A DNA stretch of 64,000 nucleotides from Alphaproteobacteria bacterium (GCA_018821435.1 JAHJME010000012.1:327736-391735), one strand, 5' to 3'. Positions 17,878-28,938 are shown, counted from the stretch's first letter. A program made the numbers and translations. Notes: a model not told the origin generated them from the sequence alone.

Positions 17878-18092
17878 CACCACACTCCGGCCTGGGGACG
17901 AAACGCATCCCGCCAATCCACATCCTGCGGCGCCAGGCTGAAAGCGCCGTAAAGAATGGCATTGGAAAATCGCCGGTCATAGGCCGACGATCTGTCGTCT
18001 GGCGCCAATCGCTTGTCGTCCCGTCTCACGCCCGGGACCGGCCGACGCCCGCCCTTGCGTCATGACGGGGGTCGGGTTCAATCCGAGGCCAC

Positions 18093-19106
18093 ATGGACCG
18101 ATCGCAGATCATCGAGACCCACGCCTTCGAGACCGACGTCCTGGCGCCGGAGGAACAGTTCGCGGCCTGGGCTCGCTTCACCGCCCACTCCGAGGTCCTT
18201 CGCCAGGGCCAGGGGCCGTTCCACGCCAGCGCCCGCTTCTGGCGGCTGGACGGCATGATGGTCTCGGCCCAGACGGTCGATCCCTTCATCATGGACCGCG
18301 ACCAGGCCCATCTCAGCGCCACGGCGGCCAGTCACTTCATGGTGGTGATCCCCCGCGACGGTCACAGCCGGTTCACCGCCCCCGGCGTCGATCAGGAATG
18401 CCAGGCCGGCGACATCATCCTGGCCAACCTGCGGATGCTGGGACGCTGCGACAACCGGGGCCGGCAACAGACCATCGCCGTCTCCATCGCCACCTCGTTC
18501 CTGGAGGCGGTCACCGGCCGCGTCGAGGTCCACGGCCGCCTGCGCCGCTCGCCCGAGACCCGGCTGTTCGTGTCCTTCATGACCGCCCTGGTCCAGCAGC
18601 TGCCGTTCACCCCGCTGACCGCCGTCGCCTCGCTGTCGCGGATTCTGCGCGACCTGCTGGCCAACGCCGTCCTCAGCGCCGCGCCGGAAGACAGCGCACC
18701 CCAAGGCCGCGCGCCCAGCCTCGCCGCCCGCGCCCGCGCCTACATCGACCAGCAGCCGCCGGGCGAACTGGACGTGCAGCGCATGGTCCAGGCGCTGGCC
18801 ACCACCCGCGCCAGCCTCTACCGCGCGTTCAGCGAGGACGGCGGCGTCACCGCCTATGATCGCCTGCGCCGCCTCCGCCGCCTGCACCGCGCCGTCGCCG
18901 ATCCGCTGGACCGCCGCTCGCTGACCGAACTGGGCGCCGACCACGGCTTCCCCGATCCGCCGCATCTGGCGCGGCTGTTCCGGCGCACCTTCGGCTACTC
19001 CATGAGCGAGCTTCGCGCCCAGCTCGCCCTGGCCCCGATCTACAACGCCGCCCCCACCGCCAGCGCCGTCGACCTCTACCGCCAGGCCGTCGCCGACCTG
19101 GTCTGA
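18093..19106 (+). CDS. AraC-family transcriptional regulator
   Basis: A 337-residue regulator. The N-terminal ~190 residues look like the AraC-binding-like cupin region (FHASARFWRLDGMMVSAQTVD, GDIILANL). The C-terminal ~100 residues carry the double HTH: LDVQRMVQALATTRASLYRAFSEDGG and LTELGADHGFPDPPHLARLFRRTFGYSMSEL. It is transcribed toward katG with 110 bp between them, and diverges from the GGDEF gene. The effector and targets are unknown; control of katG is possible but unsupported. Confidence 0.9.
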   Translation: MDRSQIIETHAFETDVLAPEEQFAAWARFTAHSEVLRQGQGPFHASARFWRLDGMMVSAQTVDPFIMDRDQAHLSATAASHFMVVIPRDGHSRFTAPGVDQECQAGDIILANLRMLGRCDNRGRQQTIAVSIATSFLEAVTGRVEVHGRLRRSPETRLFVSFMTALVQQLPFTPLTAVASLSRILRDLLANAVLSAAPEDSAPQGRAPSLAARARAYIDQQPPGELDVQRMVQALATTRASLYRAFSEDGGVTAYDRLRRLRRLHRAVADPLDRRSLTELGADHGFPDPPHLARLFRRTFGYSMSELRAQLALAPIYNAAPTASAVDLYRQAVADLV

Positions 19107-19150
19107 GGTGGCGCGGGTCGCCCCATAGAGCCAGCCACAGCCGACCATAA

Positions 19151-21457
<2,307 letters not shown>

Positions 21458-21463
21458 ACGCGA

Positions 21464-21492
21464 GAGGGGCCGGAACAGCATTCCGGCCCCTC
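21464..21492 (+). terminator. Terminator hairpin after katG
   Basis: A 12-bp perfect stem GAGGGGCCGGAA/TTCCGGCCCCTC with a CAGCA loop, starting six bases after the katG stop. The downstream T-tract is weak (TCACCTCTC), so termination may be incomplete or serve mainly for message stability. Confidence 0.75.
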
Positions 21493-21660
21493 ACCTCTCA
21501 CAATCCACACGGCCGGCGCAGCACGTCGGACGGGGGCGTCATCCCCCGCCACCCGCCTCCCGTCCGCCGCCGGCGCAATTCGTCCACCCCAGAACCGACG
21601 TTCGCGGCGCCACCCGGCAGCGGGACGTGCCGAACATCATCTGGGGGTGGAGACCGGGCG

Positions 21661-21903
21661 CCTCCTCTCCCCCCGACCCCGGCCTTGAGCCGGGGGAAGA
21701 GTGGGGAGAGGGGTCGGGAGAGGGGCGACGCAGGCCTCAACGCTTTCACGATGGTCCAGCCATGACCCCGCCGCGTGGCGGCGACACCAGGCTAGCCGTC
21801 CGTCCATGGGTACCGGCTGTACCAGGAGCGGCGGCTGCGATACCTGCGTCGCCCCTCTCCCCTACCCTCTCCCCACTCTTCGCTACGCTCGGGGGGAGAG
21901 GAG
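21661..21903. repeat. Palindromic element family B, copy 1
   Basis: A 243-bp dispersed element. The ends are complementary C/T- and G/A-rich arms (CCTCCTCTCCCCCCG at the left, CGGGGGGAGAGGAG at the right), each followed inward by local hairpins with GGGAGAGGGGCGACGC and its complement. The ~130-bp centre, beginning GGCCTCAACGCTTTCACGAT and including CACCAGGCTAGCCGTCCGTC, is shared with the copies at 22544 and 30039. Bases 21493-21660 and 21904-22061 on either side hold no gene I can support. Confidence 0.85.
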
Positions 21904-22061
21904 TGCTTACCTCCGCAACGGGTCAAAAGCGCCTATTGATCGGGCGCCCGAAGCAGCCCTGCGGCGATGTCCGCTGCCGGCATCGGAGGTGATCATCGGC
22001 TTCGACCCATTGCGGAAGTTGGGCGCGGGTGGTGTTCTCGCTTGGGGATCGGGGGGACTAC

Positions 22062-22451
22062 ATGCTCGTGTCGGTGCTGTTGTTGTTGGCGCTCGGTGAA
22101 GCGACGACGCCCGAACCGGAGCACCTAAAGACCTTCCAGGCTGAGTTCAGGCCGCTTAAAAGGTCGGAGCGAAGCTACGCCAAGCTGGGGCCAGCTGGCC
22201 CCTTCTATCCTCAGCGAGCATCCGACGCGCGCGCTAGTGGCTATGGGCTAATCAAATGCCAGGTTGCCGACGACGGCGATTTGACCAAGTGCAAACTGGT
22301 CAACGAGACGCCATGGAACTCGAACTTTGCACCTGCTGCTCGGATTATGGCTGAGCGCAAGCGCATCTTTGTGACGGGCGCCACGACGGGTGCAACGATC
22401 CTGGTTCAGGTCCCCTTCGTGCTCGGCGGACCTGCGGCGGTCGAACCGTAG
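22062..22451 (+). CDS. Small secreted protein with TonB-C-like domain
   Basis: A 129-residue protein. A hydrophobic N-terminus (MLVSVLLLLALGEA) may be a signal peptide; residues 70-125 (SGYGLIKCQVADDGDLTKCK, then FAPAARIMAERKRIF) resemble the TonB C-terminal fold with two cysteines in place. ATG 22062 has GGGGGG five nt upstream, better than ATG 22029. Codon use is noticeably less GC-biased (AAA, CTA, TTT codons) than neighbouring genes, and it is bracketed by two oppositely oriented family B repeats, which suggests acquired DNA. Role unknown. Confidence 0.7.
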   Translation: MLVSVLLLLALGEATTPEPEHLKTFQAEFRPLKRSERSYAKLGPAGPFYPQRASDARASGYGLIKCQVADDGDLTKCKLVNETPWNSNFAPAARIMAERKRIFVTGATTGATILVQVPFVLGGPAAVEP

Positions 22452-22543
22452 ACGCCCGCTACCCTTTCCTCGCTAGCGTTCGTCGGGTCCGCTCTCTGGC
22501 CGAGCGCCATAGGCTGCAATCGACCCTGTGCGTACCTTCAGCA

Positions 22544-22778
22544 CCTCCTCTCCCCCCGCGAAGCGAGAGGGGAGAGGGTTAGGGAGAGGGGCGACGCGGC
22601 ATTGCAGCCGCCGCTCCAGGTTCAGCCAGGACCCATGGACGGACGGCTAGCCTGGTGTCGCCGCCACGACGCGGGTCATGGCTGGACCATCGTGCAGGCG
22701 GCAATGCCGCGTCGCCCCTCTCCCTACCCTCTCCCCACTCTTCCCCCGGCTCAAGACCGGAGTCGGGGGAAGAGGAGG
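22544..22778. repeat. Palindromic element family B, copy 2 (inverted core)
   Basis: A 235-bp copy whose central block lies in reverse orientation compared with the copies at 21661 and 30039: it reads TTCAGCCAGGACCCATGGAC then GGCTAGCCTGGTGTCG. The outer CCTCCTCTCCCCCC and GGGGGAAGAGGAGG arms are kept. Bases 22452-22543 hold no recognisable feature. Confidence 0.85.
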
Positions 22779-22866
22779 CGCGCGCAATCCACCCCTCGCC
22801 GACGCTCGCAGCGTCCGCTTTCGGAATCGGCAGCACGGCTAGGACGCGTGTCACGACCGCTAAGAG

Positions 22867-22895
22867 ACGTGTGCCGGCGCAAGTCCGGCGCACGT
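22867..22895. other. Strong isolated hairpin
   Basis: An 11-bp stem ACGTGTGCCGG/CCGGCGCACGT (one T.G pair) with a 7-base loop, about 80 bp beyond the stop of the PEP-CTERM gene. On the minus strand it is followed by TCTCTTAG, so it could terminate that transcript. The rest of 22779-22930 shows nothing codable. Confidence 0.5.
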
Positions 22896-22930
22896 CCAGG
22901 GCGTGGCAATTTCTGTAGCGCCACGAACCA

Positions 22931-22955
22931 TCTCCCCTTCTCCCGCAAGGGGAGA
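22931..22955 (-). terminator. REP-like hairpin downstream of the PEP-CTERM gene
   Basis: A 9-bp perfect stem TCTCCCCTT/AAGGGGAGA with a 7-base loop, 20 bp after the stop of the minus-strand gene. There is no T-tract; this type of CTCCCCTT hairpin is a frequent 3'-end element in this lineage and may protect mRNA rather than terminate it. Confidence 0.5.
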
Positions 22956-22975
22956 AGAACCTAGCTTGATACGAC

Positions 22976-23716
22976 CTAAGCCAGCTTGGCCACCGACCGA
23001 CGACGGATCATCGCCCCGGTCCCCAGGAAGCCCATCAGCATCAGGGCCCAGGTCGCCGGCTCGGGCGCGGGCGAGGCGCCGCCGTCGATCTGCGTCAGGC
23101 GCACGTCGTCGATCAGCACGTCCCACGCATTGTCGTTGCCCGTCCCGTTGAGCTTCAGCGTGTAGGTTCCGGGCGCGAGGTCGGCGGTCCAGGTCTTCTC
23201 CGACCACGTCCCGTTGCCGCCCAGGTGCGTGAACACCGCCGACTGCGCGACCACGTTCAGGCTGGCGTCCAGGATCTGCGCCTGCAGGGTCGAGCCCGCG
23301 TAGCCGGACTCCACGGCCATGAAGACCGCGAAGTCGAACCCGCTGGCGCCGGCGCCCAGCACGAAAGCCTGGGACACCGAGTTGTGCAGGATCACGCTGC
23401 CCAGCGGCGACCAGTTCAGCGACAGGAACTGCTGGCCCTCCGCCGCGGCCGCCGGAACCAGCCCATAGACGACTGGCGCGCGGTACAGGTCGGACACCGA
23501 CGGGTCGCCCAGCGTCCAGCCCGGGACGTACTGCGCGGTCTCGGCCGGGGCGGGATAATGCTGGATGTGCCCGGCGGGCGCGTACTGGTCGTACTGCAGC
23601 GGCAGGGTGGGCGTGGCCTCGAAGCCCCCATTGACCAGCAGGTTGGCGGCCAGGGCCGGCGCGGCGGGAACAAGCGCGGCGGTGGCGGCCAGCGCGGCGA
23701 GAAACTTCACGGACAT
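22976..23716 (-). CDS. PEP-CTERM sorted exported protein (NLLVNGGFE/DUF642-like)
   Basis: A 246-residue exported protein. A signal peptide ends at ALAA (about residue 24) and is directly followed by NLLVNGGFE, the opening of many DUF642/CBM-like domains. The body is beta-rich (TYTLKLNGTGNDNAWDVLIDD). The C-terminus has PEPATWALMLMGF, a hydrophobic helix and an RRR anchor, which is the exosortase sorting signal (PEPxxWA-CTERM). It would be cleaved by an exosortase encoded elsewhere and end up in the envelope or extracellular matrix, often with exopolysaccharide. No exosortase is in this window. Confidence 0.9.
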   Translation of the reverse strand: MSVKFLAALAATAALVPAAPALAANLLVNGGFEATPTLPLQYDQYAPAGHIQHYPAPAETAQYVPGWTLGDPSVSDLYRAPVVYGLVPAAAAEGQQFLSLNWSPLGSVILHNSVSQAFVLGAGASGFDFAVFMAVESGYAGSTLQAQILDASLNVVAQSAVFTHLGGNGTWSEKTWTADLAPGTYTLKLNGTGNDNAWDVLIDDVRLTQIDGGASPAPEPATWALMLMGFLGTGAMIRRRSVAKLA

Positions 23717-23809
23717 GGGTACGGACTCCTGAACAGAGCGCCCTATTCGCCCGTTCGCGCGCCGGCCGCCTCCCTCTTTCGGGGGTGTCGAATACGCGGC
23801 CCGGCGCGG

Positions 23810-24646
23810 TCAGCCCCGTAGCCGCGCCGCGTGCCACGCCACGTGGTCGGCCACGAAGCTGGCCATGAAGAAGTACGAGTGGTCGTAGCCGTCCTGCAGG
23901 CGCAGGGTGAGCCTCTGGCCAACGGCCTCGCAGGCCGCCACGAACAGCTCCGGCTTCAGCTGGCTTTCCAGGAAGCTGTCGCCCGTGCCCTGGTCGATCA
24001 GGATGTCGTCGAACCGACCCTTCGCCGCCCCGGCCTCGACCAGCCGCGCCGCGTCGTGCGCCGCCCATTCGGCCTCGTCCCCGCCCAGATAGGCTGCGAA
24101 CGCCTTGCGCCCCCAATCGCACCGCGTCGGCGACACGATCGGCGCGAAGGCCGAGACCGAGCGGTAGAGGTCCGGATGGCGCAGCGCCAGCGTCAGCGCG
24201 CCGTGCCCGCCCATCGAATGGCCGAAGATCCCGCGCCGGCCGCCGGCCGCCGGAAACGCCCCCTCCACCGCCGCGATCAGGTCACGGGTGACGTAAGCCT
24301 CCATCCGGAAGTGCGGCGCCCAAGGCGCCTGCGTCGCGTCCAGATAGAACCCCGCGCCCTGCCCCAGGTCATAGGCCGGATCGTCGGCCACGCCGTCGCC
24401 CCGAGGGCTGGTGTCGCACGCCACGATCATCACCCCGTGCGCGGCGGCGGCCGCGTAGGCGCCGGCCTTGGTGGTGAAATTGTCCTCGGTGCAGGTCAGG
24501 CCCGACAGCCAGTACAGCACCGGAAACGGCCCCTCGCCCGGCGGCGTGAACACCGACAGCTTCATCGCCGTGCCCGTCGCCGCGCTGTCGTGCCGGCCAT
24601 AGGTCAGCACGCCGCCCTGGCTCCGATGCTGCTGAACGATGTCCAC
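23810..24646 (-). CDS. fghA: S-formylglutathione hydrolase
   Basis: A 278-residue alpha/beta-hydrolase that cleaves S-formylglutathione to formate and glutathione in the formaldehyde detoxification route. The catalytic triad is visible: Ser in FGHSMGGHGAL, Asp in QGTGDSFLESQLKPE and His in GYDHSYFF. The oxidant-sensitive Cys motif LSGLTCTEDNF is also typical of esterase D. The start is GTG 24646 with GGAG eight nt upstream. The partner alcohol/formaldehyde dehydrogenase (adhC/frmA) is not adjacent; a GFA-family protein lies 6 kb away at 30363. Confidence 0.95.
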   Translation of the reverse strand: MDIVQQHRSQGGVLTYGRHDSAATGTAMKLSVFTPPGEGPFPVLYWLSGLTCTEDNFTTKAGAYAAAAAHGVMIVACDTSPRGDGVADDPAYDLGQGAGFYLDATQAPWAPHFRMEAYVTRDLIAAVEGAFPAAGGRRGIFGHSMGGHGALTLALRHPDLYRSVSAFAPIVSPTRCDWGRKAFAAYLGGDEAEWAAHDAARLVEAGAAKGRFDDILIDQGTGDSFLESQLKPELFVAACEAVGQRLTLRLQDGYDHSYFFMASFVADHVAWHAARLRG

Positions 24647-24814
24647 CGGGATACTCCGCGTCGCCTGAACCTGATCCGCCGCGTGTATCAGGCGAACGGG
24701 GGCGGCGGAAACCTACGTCGCGGCGCGGCGCGCGGATCAACCGGGGGGTGCGGTCAGGCGTCGCACAACGGCTTTTAACCTAACCCCTTCACCACGCCTT
24801 TCCCATCGCCGGGC

Positions 24815-25216
24815 ATGTTTCCTCACGTGTCCATGCCCACCCTTCCCCTCCAGACCCTCGAAGGTCGCGAAGCCCTCGACAAGGCCGCCCGGATGCAGCG
24901 CCGGTTCTACCAGGCGTGGCAGCGCCAGGGGGGCCAGGCCGCGCGTCGCCATCGCGTCGTGCTGGGTCCGGTCGACCTCGTCCTGCTGGTCTGCCTGACG
25001 CTGTGCATGATCGCCATCGGCCTGGGTCTGGACCGCATGTACCCGGTCGTCCGCCCCAGCCTCAGCCACGCCCTGCACGAGGACCTGCCGGTCCGCCCCT
25101 TCCCCGACTGCGCCGACGCCCACGACGCCGGGGTCTTCGACATCCCCGCCGGCACGGCCGCCTACACCATCGACCAGGATCCCGACCGCGACGGGCTGGC
25201 CTGCGAACGCTTCTGA
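24815..25216 (+). CDS. Membrane-anchored Excalibur calcium-binding protein
   Basis: A 133-residue protein with one transmembrane helix (about residues 50-73, VDLVLLVCLTLCMIAIGLGL) and a C-terminal Excalibur domain: FPDCADAHDAGVFDIP, then YTIDQDPDRDGLACE. This short EF-hand-like DxDxDG motif with two cysteines is usually extracytoplasmic, so the topology is N-in/C-out. The start is either ATG 24815 or ATG 24833. It precedes an EamA transporter by 46 bp on the same strand. Partners are unknown. Confidence 0.82.
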   Translation: MFPHVSMPTLPLQTLEGREALDKAARMQRRFYQAWQRQGGQAARRHRVVLGPVDLVLLVCLTLCMIAIGLGLDRMYPVVRPSLSHALHEDLPVRPFPDCADAHDAGVFDIPAGTAAYTIDQDPDRDGLACERF

Positions 25217-25262
25217 GAACTGGCCCTATCGCCGGCCGGCCGGGCTCCGCATCCTCCGGTCC

Positions 25263-26153
25263 GTGAGTCGCCCCAGCCCCTTCGCCGCGTTCCTGCCCTT
25301 CGCGGCGGTCATCGGGGCCACCTGCGCCTTCCAGGTCGGCGCCTCGCTGGCCAAGTCGCTGTTCCCCCTTGTCGGCCCGCAGGGCGCCGCCGCCCTTCGC
25401 CTGATCCTGGGCGCGGCCATGCTGATGGCCGTGCTGCGGCCCTGGCGCCGCTGGCCCGGGTCCCACGCGCTGCCGCAGATGATCGGCCTCGGCCTGGCCA
25501 CCGCCGGCGCCATCCTGTTCTTCTATCTCGCCATCGGCCGCCTGCCGCAGGGGGTGGCCATCGCGCTGCAGTTCCTGGGGCCGCTGGGCGTCGCCATCGC
25601 CGGCTCGCGGCGCGCGTCCGACCTGGTCTGGGCCGCGCTGGCCGCCGCCGGGGTCTGGGGCCTGGTGGGTCACGGCCTGACCCTGGGCGGGCCGGACAAG
25701 CTGGACCTGCTGGGCGTCGCCTTCGCCCTGGCCGCCGCCGCCTCCTGGGCCGCCTATATCGTCTGGGGCCAGGCCGCCAGCCGCGCCTTCGGCCAGGCCA
25801 CGCCGGCCCTGGCGGTCGGCATCGCCACCCTGGTCGTGGTCCCCGTGGGCGTCCAGCACGCCGGCCTGGCCGCCCTGCTCCAGCCCAGCCTGCTGCCCCT
25901 GGCCCTGCTGGTCGCCCTGATCTCCACCGCGATCCCGTTCAGCCTCGAGATGTACGCCCTGCCGCGCATGCCGGCCCGCACCTTCGCCGTGCTCACCAGC
26001 CTGGAGCCGGCGTTCGGCGCCCTGGCCGGCCTGACGCTGCTGCACGAACGCCTGGCCCCGGCCCAGCTGGCCGGCGTCTGCGCCGTCATGGCCGCCGCCG
26101 CCGGCGCCGCCTGGTCGGGCAAGCCTCCCGCGTCGGACATTCCACCCACCTGA
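25263..26153 (+). CDS. EamA/DMT-family exporter, RhtA-like
   Basis: A 296-residue inner-membrane protein with about ten transmembrane helices in two EamA repeats. The sequence (FLPFAAVIGATCAFQVGASL, GLGLATAGAILFFYLAIGRLP, VQHAGLAALLQPSLLPLALL) resembles RhtA-type threonine/homoserine exporters. The gene begins with GTG 25263; no clear ribosome site precedes it, so the exact start is uncertain. A 42-aa membrane protein follows after 20 bp. The substrate is inferred from family only. Confidence 0.87.
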   Translation: MSRPSPFAAFLPFAAVIGATCAFQVGASLAKSLFPLVGPQGAAALRLILGAAMLMAVLRPWRRWPGSHALPQMIGLGLATAGAILFFYLAIGRLPQGVAIALQFLGPLGVAIAGSRRASDLVWAALAAAGVWGLVGHGLTLGGPDKLDLLGVAFALAAAASWAAYIVWGQAASRAFGQATPALAVGIATLVVVPVGVQHAGLAALLQPSLLPLALLVALISTAIPFSLEMYALPRMPARTFAVLTSLEPAFGALAGLTLLHERLAPAQLAGVCAVMAAAAGAAWSGKPPASDIPPT

Positions 26154-26173
26154 AACGGTGCTAGAAGCCGCCC

Positions 26174-26302
26174 ATGTCCACCACGCCCCCCACGCCTGAG
26201 TCCGAGCGCCGCAAGAAGCTGGTCGGCCGCCTCGTCGTCATCGGCCTCTGCCTGCTGATCGCCGTCTACCTGGTGCCGATGTTCCTCAGCCTGCGCCACT
26301 GA
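26174..26302 (+). CDS. 42-aa single-pass membrane protein
   Basis: Reads MSTTPPTPESERRKKLVGRL then a hydrophobic helix VVIGLCLLIAVYLVPMFLSL and ends RH. A Pro/Ser/charged N-terminus with RRKK before the helix predicts an N-in single pass. It sits 20 bp after the EamA exporter on the same strand, so it is probably co-transcribed. Codon third positions are strongly G/C as in real genes. Function unknown; small size explains why it is easily missed. Confidence 0.65.
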   Translation: MSTTPPTPESERRKKLVGRLVVIGLCLLIAVYLVPMFLSLRH

Positions 26303-26305
26303 GCC

Positions 26306-26626
26306 CTAGGCGCGGCCCAGCCGCACGGTCATCTCCACCGCGATCCGGTCCCCGGCCGTCACCGCGGCGGCCCGCCGCACGGCGTCCTTCAGCGGCATGA
26401 GATAGCCCTCCGGCTTCGGGAACAGCGAGGTCGTGAACGCCACCTCGCCGATCCGCGCCGCCACCGGGATCATCCCCCAGCCATAGCTCACCGCCCGCGC
26501 CAGCCGCTGGACCTCCGCCGCCACCTCGGCCGGCAGGGCTGCGAAGAAATAGGGCGACGGCCCGCGCCAGTGGATGACCTCGGCGTCGAAGCTGAAGGCG
26601 GCCAGGGGCTCGGCGTCGTCGGACAT
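26306..26626 (-). CDS. DUF1905 family protein
   Basis: A 106-residue soluble protein matching DUF1905: FDAEVIHWRGPSPYFFAALP, the YGWGMIPVAARIGEVAFTTS core, and SLFPKPEGYLMPLKDAVRRA, ending GDRIAVEMTVRLG. The family is a small beta-barrel-like fold with no established role, often attached to YdeI-type OmdA domains. Stands alone here, convergent with the 42-aa gene (3 bp between stops). Confidence 0.9.
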   Translation of the reverse strand: MSDDAEPLAAFSFDAEVIHWRGPSPYFFAALPAEVAAEVQRLARAVSYGWGMIPVAARIGEVAFTTSLFPKPEGYLMPLKDAVRRAAAVTAGDRIAVEMTVRLGRA

Positions 26627-26786
26627 CCCCGAACCCTACCCAACCCGCCGGCCCACCGCCACTCGCCGGCTGGCGCCTGCGCCCCCGGCGCCGTACGAAC
26701 GCGCCACGGCGGGCGCCCGGCGGGACCTCCGTCCGCGCCGATCCCCGCCACCGCCCAGGTCGCCCACCGACCGCCAGAGCTTGCCC

Positions 26787-28118
26787 GTGCTTCGACGCTG
26801 CCTCTTCACCGCCCTGATCCTCGCCGCCGCGCCCGCCGCCGCCCAGGCCGCCGATCCGCCGACCTGGAAGGTCTCCGGCTCCATGCGGGTGCGCTACGAG
26901 ACAGTGAACAATCAGGTCCGCCCCGGCTTCAACAATTCCGACGACATCTACAGCCTGCGCACCACCCTCTTCGCCGAGGCCGACTTCGGCGCGGTCCGCG
27001 TCGGCGGCGAGCTCTACGACAGCCGGATCTGGAACGCCGACGCCCGCTCGCCGGTCAGCACCGCCGAGGTCAATACCTTCGAGCCGGTCCAGGCCTATGT
27101 CGCCGTCGACCACGACACCCAGGCGCTGGGCAAGGTGACGCTCCAGGCCGGCCGCTTCATGCTGAACCTGGGGTCGCGCCGCCTCATCGCGGCGGACGAC
27201 TACCGCAACACCACCAACGGCTACACCGGCCTGCGCCTGGACGGCGCGCCGGCGGGGCTGAAGACCACCCTGATCTACGTCATGCCCCAGATGCGCCGGC
27301 CCGACGATCTGAGCGGCGTGCTCGACGGCAAGCAGGCCCTCGACAAGGAGAGCCAGGACGCCGTGCTCTGGGGCGGCATCGTCGCCCGGCCCAAGACCAT
27401 CGCCGGCGCCACCCTGGAGGGCTCGTACTTCCGCTTCGACGAGAAGGACGCCCCTGGTCGCCCCACCCGCAACCGCCACCTCGACACCGCCAGCCTCCGC
27501 GTCATCCGCGACCCGGCGGCCGGCGCCTGGGACTTCGAGGTCGAGGCCATCGGCCAGACCGGGAAAGTCCGCGCCGGCCTGGCCCCCGCCGACCCCTATC
27601 GCGATGTCGCCGCCGGCTTCCTCCACGCCGACGCCGGCTACACCTTCGTCCACCCCTGGAAGCCGCGCCTGTCGGCCGAGGTCGACATCGGCTCGGGCGA
27701 CACTCCCGGCGGCGACGTCACCCGCTTCGACACCCTGTTCGGCATGCGCCGCGCCGACCTCGCGCCGTCGGGCATCTTCGCAGCACTCCAGCGCGCCAAC
27801 ATCGTCACGCCCGGCCTGCGCCTGGAAGTCGCCCCCTCCCCGCGCTGGGAAGGCTTCGTGCTGGGCCGTGGCCTGTGGCTCGACGCGGCCGAAGACACCT
27901 TCGCCACCACGGGCGTCCGCGACGCCCGCGGCGCCTCGGGCAAGTACGCCGGCGCCCTCTACGAGGCCCGCGTCCGCTGGTGGGTGGTGCCGACCAAGCT
28001 CCGCTTCGAGGCCAACGGCGTCTGGCTGGACAAGGGCCGCTTCCTCCGCCGCGCCCCCAACGCCCCCAAGTCCGGCGACGAGACCTACCTCTCCCTCAAC
28101 CTCACCGCGACCTACTAG
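26787..28118 (+). CDS. Alginate-export-family outer-membrane beta-barrel
   Basis: A 443-residue exported porin-like protein. A signal peptide (VLRRCLFTALILAAAPAAAQA, started at GTG 26787) precedes a beta-strand-rich body opening WKVSGSMRVRYETVNNQVRP, typical of alginate-export/AlgE-like or DUF1302-like barrels, and ends with an outer-membrane signature aromatic residue (SLNLTATY). The open frame extends upstream to 26574 but that part is low-complexity and antisense to the DUF1905 gene. It probably forms a channel for anionic or carbohydrate solutes; no polysaccharide genes flank it. Confidence 0.82.
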   Translation: MLRRCLFTALILAAAPAAAQAADPPTWKVSGSMRVRYETVNNQVRPGFNNSDDIYSLRTTLFAEADFGAVRVGGELYDSRIWNADARSPVSTAEVNTFEPVQAYVAVDHDTQALGKVTLQAGRFMLNLGSRRLIAADDYRNTTNGYTGLRLDGAPAGLKTTLIYVMPQMRRPDDLSGVLDGKQALDKESQDAVLWGGIVARPKTIAGATLEGSYFRFDEKDAPGRPTRNRHLDTASLRVIRDPAAGAWDFEVEAIGQTGKVRAGLAPADPYRDVAAGFLHADAGYTFVHPWKPRLSAEVDIGSGDTPGGDVTRFDTLFGMRRADLAPSGIFAALQRANIVTPGLRLEVAPSPRWEGFVLGRGLWLDAAEDTFATTGVRDARGASGKYAGALYEARVRWWVVPTKLRFEANGVWLDKGRFLRRAPNAPKSGDETYLSLNLTATY

Positions 28119-28131
28119 CCCGCCGGCCGAC

Positions 28132-28938
28132 TCACGGCGCCGCCGCCGCGTTCCGCCGCGCCAGCTCCTCCAGGCTGATCCGCCCCTCGCGGATCGCCCG
28201 GCGGAAGGCGGTGTTCTCCTCGGGCGACATCCCTCGCACCGCCCGCGTGGTCTCCACCACCTGGTTGTCCGGCGACGCCGCGAAGTGCCGGACCTCGAAG
28301 CTGACGACCGTCTTCGCCGGCGCCGCCGGCGCCCCGCCCTCGACGTCGTCCTCCGGCGGCTGCGCCTTGATCGTCCCATAGCGCCGGGGCGCCAGCTTCG
28401 CGCACCGCCACTTCAGCGTCTGGATCTTCAACCGCGCCGTCTTGGTCGTCCCCTCGTCCGCCTCCAGCGCGATCCGCCACGCCAGGTCGAACAGCCGGTC
28501 CGCCTGCGTCGCCCGCGCCAGCATATAGGCCTCGAGATAGTCCGGCCGTTCGTTGATCCAGCGCATCACCGTCGAATAGGACGGCACGTCGCGCTCGGCG
28601 CACACCTCGGTCAGCCCCCGCCCGTCCTCGATCCGCCGCAGCACCTCGGCCGCCACCTCCGGATCCCAATAATGGTACGGGCGACGCGGGCCGAACACCG
28701 CGTCCGACGCCGCCCGCGCGTCCTCCACCATCGCCGCCAGTTCCGGGTAGTGCGCCAACCACGAGATCAGGGTGGACCGCTGCGGCGCCGTCGGACAGCG
28801 GCACGCCTCGGTCAGCGTCACCCCCGCCGCGACCCGCCGGCACACGGCCTGCACCGCCGCCGTCATCTGCAGATAGTCGCGCATCTCATAGGGCCGACGC
28901 CGCACGCGCCCCGCCACAGCCGCTTCAGCGTCCGCCAT
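28132..28938 (-). CDS. Orphan phage terminase small-subunit-like DNA-binding protein
   Basis: A 268-residue protein with two repeated HTH-type units: GVTLTEACRCPTAPQRSTLI...WLAHYPELAAMVEDAR and GLTEVCAERDVPSYSTVMRW...ERPDYLEAYMLAR. After them comes a helical region ending KTARLKIQTLKWRCAKLAPR, which is the terminase small-subunit (Sf6/Gp1-like) pattern. Large subunit, portal and capsid genes are all missing and codon use is native, so it looks domesticated. ATG 28938 is chosen; a canonical LexA box abutting a TTGACA lies about 100 bp upstream. A role in DNA binding under DNA damage is inferred. Confidence 0.78.
   Translation of the reverse strand: MADAEAAVAGRVRRRPYEMRDYLQMTAAVQAVCRRVAAGVTLTEACRCPTAPQRSTLISWLAHYPELAAMVEDARAASDAVFGPRRPYHYWDPEVAAEVLRRIEDGRGLTEVCAERDVPSYSTVMRWINERPDYLEAYMLARATQADRLFDLAWRIALEADEGTTKTARLKIQTLKWRCAKLAPRRYGTIKAQPPEDDVEGGAPAAPAKTVVSFEVRHFAASPDNQVVETTRAVRGMSPEENTAFRRAIREGRISLEELARRNAAAAP

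Noticed and set aside
22579..22893. ORFs inside family B repeats
   Set aside because: They follow the repeat arms, lack ribosome sites and change frame between copies, so they are not genes.
28132..28938. A prophage remnant
   Set aside because: Only one terminase-small-like gene is present; no integrase, attachment repeats, capsid or tail genes, and codon use is native.
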